Part shown: positions 36,386 through 38,936 of the stretch, piece after piece
Numbering within the stretch: position 1 is the stretch's first letter
Layout of the letters: the number at the start of each line of letters is the position of its first letter
Assembly: GCA_021779665.1 (NCBI GenBank)
Contig: JAJYAG010000048.1
Span: 1-38,936 of the forward strand
DNA: 38,936 nt
Direction: 5' to 3'
Source: Bacteroidota bacterium
GTDB lineage: Bacteria > Bacteroidota > Bacteroidia > Bacteroidales > JAAUTT01
Notes under the pieces: model-generated
What the model was told of the DNA's origin: nothing
Databases searched by the model: none
Seen by the model: the letters and a program-made list of their open reading frames with translations, nothing else
Translations under genes and position numbers: made by a program

Positions 36386-36931
36386 ATGGAAAAGAAAAAC
36401 GAAAGCAAAAAGAAAATTACCCAGTCAGATTTAAAAAAAATAATGGCATTGGGTAATATAGCTGAGAAATCATATAAAAAGGAGGCGATCGAAAAAATTC
36501 AGAATCAGGAGGTCGCTTCTATACAACTTGAAAAACCTGAAACTGAGGTGGAAGTACTTCCTTCGGTACAGGCGGAAACTCTTCCTGCAGTTGAAGCAAC
36601 CCAGGTTAATGTTATCATAGAGCCTGAAGAACACAGGGCCCCAGAAAAAAACACTCAGCCTGAGCCTCCAAAGCCAAAGGAAGAAGCGCTGACAATGCCA
36701 AATGATATTCCATTTGAGGACTTTCTTAAAAAATACATTCCGGCGGATCTCGACAAAAGAGAGTCAACTTACATATATACTACCAATCTTAGAATATTGA
36801 AAGCAATTGCGACAAGCGAAGGATCAGCGATTGTGGATTTACTAAATAATATTGTTGCAACCTGGGCTGCTAAGTATAACAAGAATATCAGAAAGTCTCT
36901 TCAGAAGCCCTCTAAATTAGTTGGATTTTAA
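36386..36931 (+). CDS. DUF3408-like protein, probable partition partner of ParA
   Basis: 181-residue protein starting 3 bases after the parA stop. Three parts: a lysine-rich head (1-40, KKNESKKKITQSDLKKIM), a Glu/Pro-rich linker (45-112, for example PEPPKPKEEA), and a folded tail (115-181) with RESTYIYTTNLRILKAIA and IVDLLNNIVATWAAKYNKNI. The tail reads like the DUF3408 domain found after ParA-like genes in Bacteroidota mobile elements, which I take for a ribbon-helix-helix-type DNA binder (strand TYIYT, then two helices). It would bind the 16-base array and stimulate ParA through the basic head. The family call is moderate; the role follows from position. Confidence 0.7.
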   Translation: MEKKNESKKKITQSDLKKIMALGNIAEKSYKKEAIEKIQNQEVASIQLEKPETEVEVLPSVQAETLPAVEATQVNVIIEPEEHRAPEKNTQPEPPKPKEEALTMPNDIPFEDFLKKYIPADLDKRESTYIYTTNLRILKAIATSEGSAIVDLLNNIVATWAAKYNKNIRKSLQKPSKLVGF

Positions 36932-36933
36932 CC

Positions 36934-36962
36934 GAATCACTATGGCTTATCCATAGTGATTC
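36934..36962. terminator. Hairpin between convergent partner gene and rep
   Basis: GAATCACTATGG (36934-36945), loop CTTAT, CCATAGTGATTC (36951-36962): a perfect 12-bp stem starting 3 bases after the partition gene stop and ending 16 bases before the rep stop. It can terminate both convergent transcripts, though no long T-run follows on either side. Confidence 0.75.
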
Positions 36963-36977
36963 AGATCTGTATTCTAT

Positions 36978-38027
36978 TTAATTTTTTACCAGGTATTTTT
37001 TAGTTCCAACGGTCACCAATTTAGCATAGCGGTTCTTCTTCATAAATTCAAGTAAACTACCGCTATTTAAAGCGCTTTGCTTTAATACTCCGCTATACTC
37101 ATTAATTGTAGAATAATCCTTAAGTAATTCTTCAAAACTTGTATACTCGGCAACCGGAATATTTTCACCGTAAATGACCCTAAACTGGAGATCTAAGTCC
37201 TTTTTGCCCTGATCATCACCTTTTTTTGGGCCTGGAGCCTTCGTTATAATATATTCATCCTTTGTCGAAACAAAAAATATAACATGAGTGTAAGATTTAC
37301 CCATTCCTTCAGAAAGTAAGTTTTTATTCTCCCTGGATATCCTGATAACATCCAGTTCTGATTTAGAATTGATCTCATCGATAGCAGGGTTAATAACTCT
37401 TTTAATCCAATCTCCGGTATTTGTTTTATATGATTTCTCTGTAAACGTTTTTTCCTTCAGCCATTCTATAGTTTTCTTATACTCAACAGTTTTCCATTTA
37501 TCAGTATCCTGCCATTTTTTAAAAAGCGGATATAAATATGTGGCGTACTTACTTTCGAAACGCTCATAAAATTTAGGTAACATCTTTGTATAACCTTCAA
37601 TGAAACCCTTGTGTGTAGCTTTTTTAAAGGCAAGCAAAAATGGCGCAATGTCCGGATGAAAAGAAATTCTAACTCGGGATGAAATCTTATCATTGAACAT
37701 ATATGATAACCAGGGAACGCCACCCCAATTCTTCTGATCAACCCTATATTTTAAAGGATTATCCAATATATTTTCAAAAGCATGTCGCACTATTTCATAT
37801 CTATTACCATCTTTGTCATCAAGCTTTAAAAATTTAAACAGTGCTTTTATATCAACTTCAAACTCTGGAAATAATTCATTCGTATAATCAATACTCTGCG
37901 ATAAGCCCATGATAATTTTAAATGCTTCAGGAGAAAGAGAGTATCGGCAATTTTCAATAATTTCATTCGCTAAAATGACATCTTTTTCCGGATGGTATTT
38001 CGTAATATCGTACTTTCTAACCTTCAT
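36978..38027 (-). CDS. Rep_3-family plasmid replication initiator
   Basis: 349-residue initiator with two winged-helix parts. The N-terminal part carries YSLSPEAFKIIMGLSQSI near 29-46 and VDIKALFKFLKL; the second part has TYLYPLFKKWQ near 163, then the typical WLKEKTFTEKSY and IKRVINPAIDEINSKSELDV near 210-230, which is the clearest mark of Rep_3 proteins. Such proteins bind iterons as monomers to open the origin and as dimers to repress their own promoter. About nine 18-base iterons lie from 70 bases upstream of the start codon. The C-terminal 90 residues are less typical and lysine-rich. Assignment is good; I give no gene symbol because naming is plasmid-specific. Confidence 0.9.
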   Translation of the reverse strand: MKVRKYDITKYHPEKDVILANEIIENCRYSLSPEAFKIIMGLSQSIDYTNELFPEFEVDIKALFKFLKLDDKDGNRYEIVRHAFENILDNPLKYRVDQKNWGGVPWLSYMFNDKISSRVRISFHPDIAPFLLAFKKATHKGFIEGYTKMLPKFYERFESKYATYLYPLFKKWQDTDKWKTVEYKKTIEWLKEKTFTEKSYKTNTGDWIKRVINPAIDEINSKSELDVIRISRENKNLLSEGMGKSYTHVIFFVSTKDEYIITKAPGPKKGDDQGKKDLDLQFRVIYGENIPVAEYTSFEELLKDYSTINEYSGVLKQSALNSGSLLEFMKKNRYAKLVTVGTKKYLVKN

Positions 38028-38936
38028 ATCAGATTTACATTTTAATGCTCAACAATAATACTAATTAATACTACCCTAGTCAATAGAGATATTTTATCCT
38101 TCTCATGTCGCAATAGATAGCATATATCCCTGTATTATTGTGCGTTAAATTTACAAAATTATCCTCTTCGTGTCGCAATACGTGGTTTAGGTTTGAAAAC
38201 TTTTATTAACAATATTTAAGCTATAATACTATTATTCATTAATTTACAAAATATTTTGATGTTAATATTTTCCCTCCTTCCTATGTCTCATTAAAATTTT
38301 GCTAAAAACTGACGTCTAAATATTACATTGATTTTCTGTCGCTTATGAAATTTTAAAATTCTTGAATTGACTCCTTTCTTTGTCTTAATTTAGATCATCC
38401 GACGTCAGATCAAACTCATAAATCTTTCTAATTAATTACCCATTATAAATTAAAGGGTTATCTTATAGGGCATTATTAATATTGCCAATAGTTAAAAAAT
38501 ACTCCTTTCTTTGTCGCATTTCACCATACTCCTAATTTCATCTAGCCGTTTTGATAAATTCAAATTACTAATCCTTCTCATGTCGTAATTGGCTACAAAT
38601 TGCGACATGAGAAGATTTCTCAACGATACAGATTTATCATATTCAAAACTTTACCCTAAAATTTAAGTACTCCTTCTTATGTCGTAATAAAATAAAATAT
38701 CGTTTGTAAGTTTATTATATGCAGAATTTTATGACAAAAAGGACGATCTTTCTAGTCCTTCTTATGTCGTAATACTCCTTTATTATCAGTATTATCTTCT
38801 ATTTTAATTATCACTGATGTCCGGTAAAACTACAAAATACCAGTTATTGTAAAAAAAAAATATTAATAATCAACGACATACAAATGGTTATTTTCAATTT
38901 TTCAAAGTAAGCCTATTAAAATAAGTTATACTGTAG
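38028..38936. other. Replication origin region upstream of rep
   Basis: Gene-free and very AT-rich to the window end. Contains the iteron family described separately, a long run of A/T between 38200 and 38270 that could be the melting site, and a possible rep -7 element TAATTTTG on the minus strand at 38154-38161. I find no good DnaA box by eye. Confidence 0.7.
38097..38773. repeat. Family of about nine irregularly spaced 18-base iterons
   Basis: Copies with consensus TCCTTCTTATGTCGTAAT begin at 38097, 38162, 38275, 38372, 38503, 38572, 38671 and 38756 on the plus strand; an inverted copy lies at 38599-38616, and a degenerate half at 38330-38345. The core TGTCG is kept in most copies (TGTCT in two), the first part varies between TCCTTCTCA and TCCTTTCTT. 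Spacing from start to start is 65 to 131 bases and is not helical-phase constant. The copies at 38572 and 38599 face each other across 9 bases and form a 17-bp inverted pair, a likely operator or dimer site for the initiator. Confidence 0.85.

Overview
The window looks like part of a plasmid (or plasmid-like accessory replicon) of a Bacteroidota bacterium. The evidence is three complete SusC/SusD pairs, ECF sigma/FecR anti-sigma pairs, lipoproteins with short lipobox signals, almost no Shine-Dalgarno sequences, a few TAnnTTTG-type promoter matches, and a Rep_3-type initiator with iterons beside a ParA operon. I cannot fix the genus from the sequence. No transposase, integrase, tRNA, rRNA or CRISPR array was seen.

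Layout. Positions 1-28391 are a long minus-strand carbohydrate-use locus. Read in the direction of transcription (right to left) it holds two regulated blocks. Block 1 (28391 down to 16121) is sigma, FecR, SusC, SusD, SusC, SusD and a small lipoprotein. Block 2 (15956 down to 1) is a SusC with an N-terminal STN signalling domain but no SusD of its own, then sigma, FecR, an STN-SusC, SusD, a DUF1080 protein, a Tat-exported Gfo/Idh/MocA oxidoreductase, a DUF2961 (GH172-like) protein and the start of a GH38 alpha-mannosidase that runs off the left edge. The STN-SusC without a SusD is a clear paralogue of the paired SusC of block 1, so it may be the sensor for block 1.

Positions 29164-35070 hold a small ssb gene, a minus-strand GH97-GH92 pair, and a NADAR-domain gene. 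The 3' half of ssb, its terminator and the 3' end of the NADAR gene occur twice as imperfect direct repeats. At the left copy ssb is intact and the NADAR gene is a stub; at the right copy ssb is a pseudogene and the NADAR gene is intact. The two glycosidase genes lie exactly between the copies, so they look like cargo placed between two copies of a convergent ssb-NADAR unit.

Positions 35071-38936 are a strongly AT-rich replication and partition region. It has an AT tract, eight perfect tandem copies of a 16-base repeat just before parA, a DUF3408-like partner gene, a perfect 12-bp hairpin terminator, a convergent Rep_3 gene, and about nine irregularly spaced 18-base iterons beyond the rep start.

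How it may work: the SusCD pairs would import oligosaccharides, periplasmic or surface GH38, GH92, GH97 and GH172-like enzymes would trim alpha-linked sugars (two of the four are in alpha-mannosidase families), and the DUF1080/oxidoreductase pair suggests an oxidative 3-keto-sugar route in parallel. The exact glycan is inference, not shown by the sequence.
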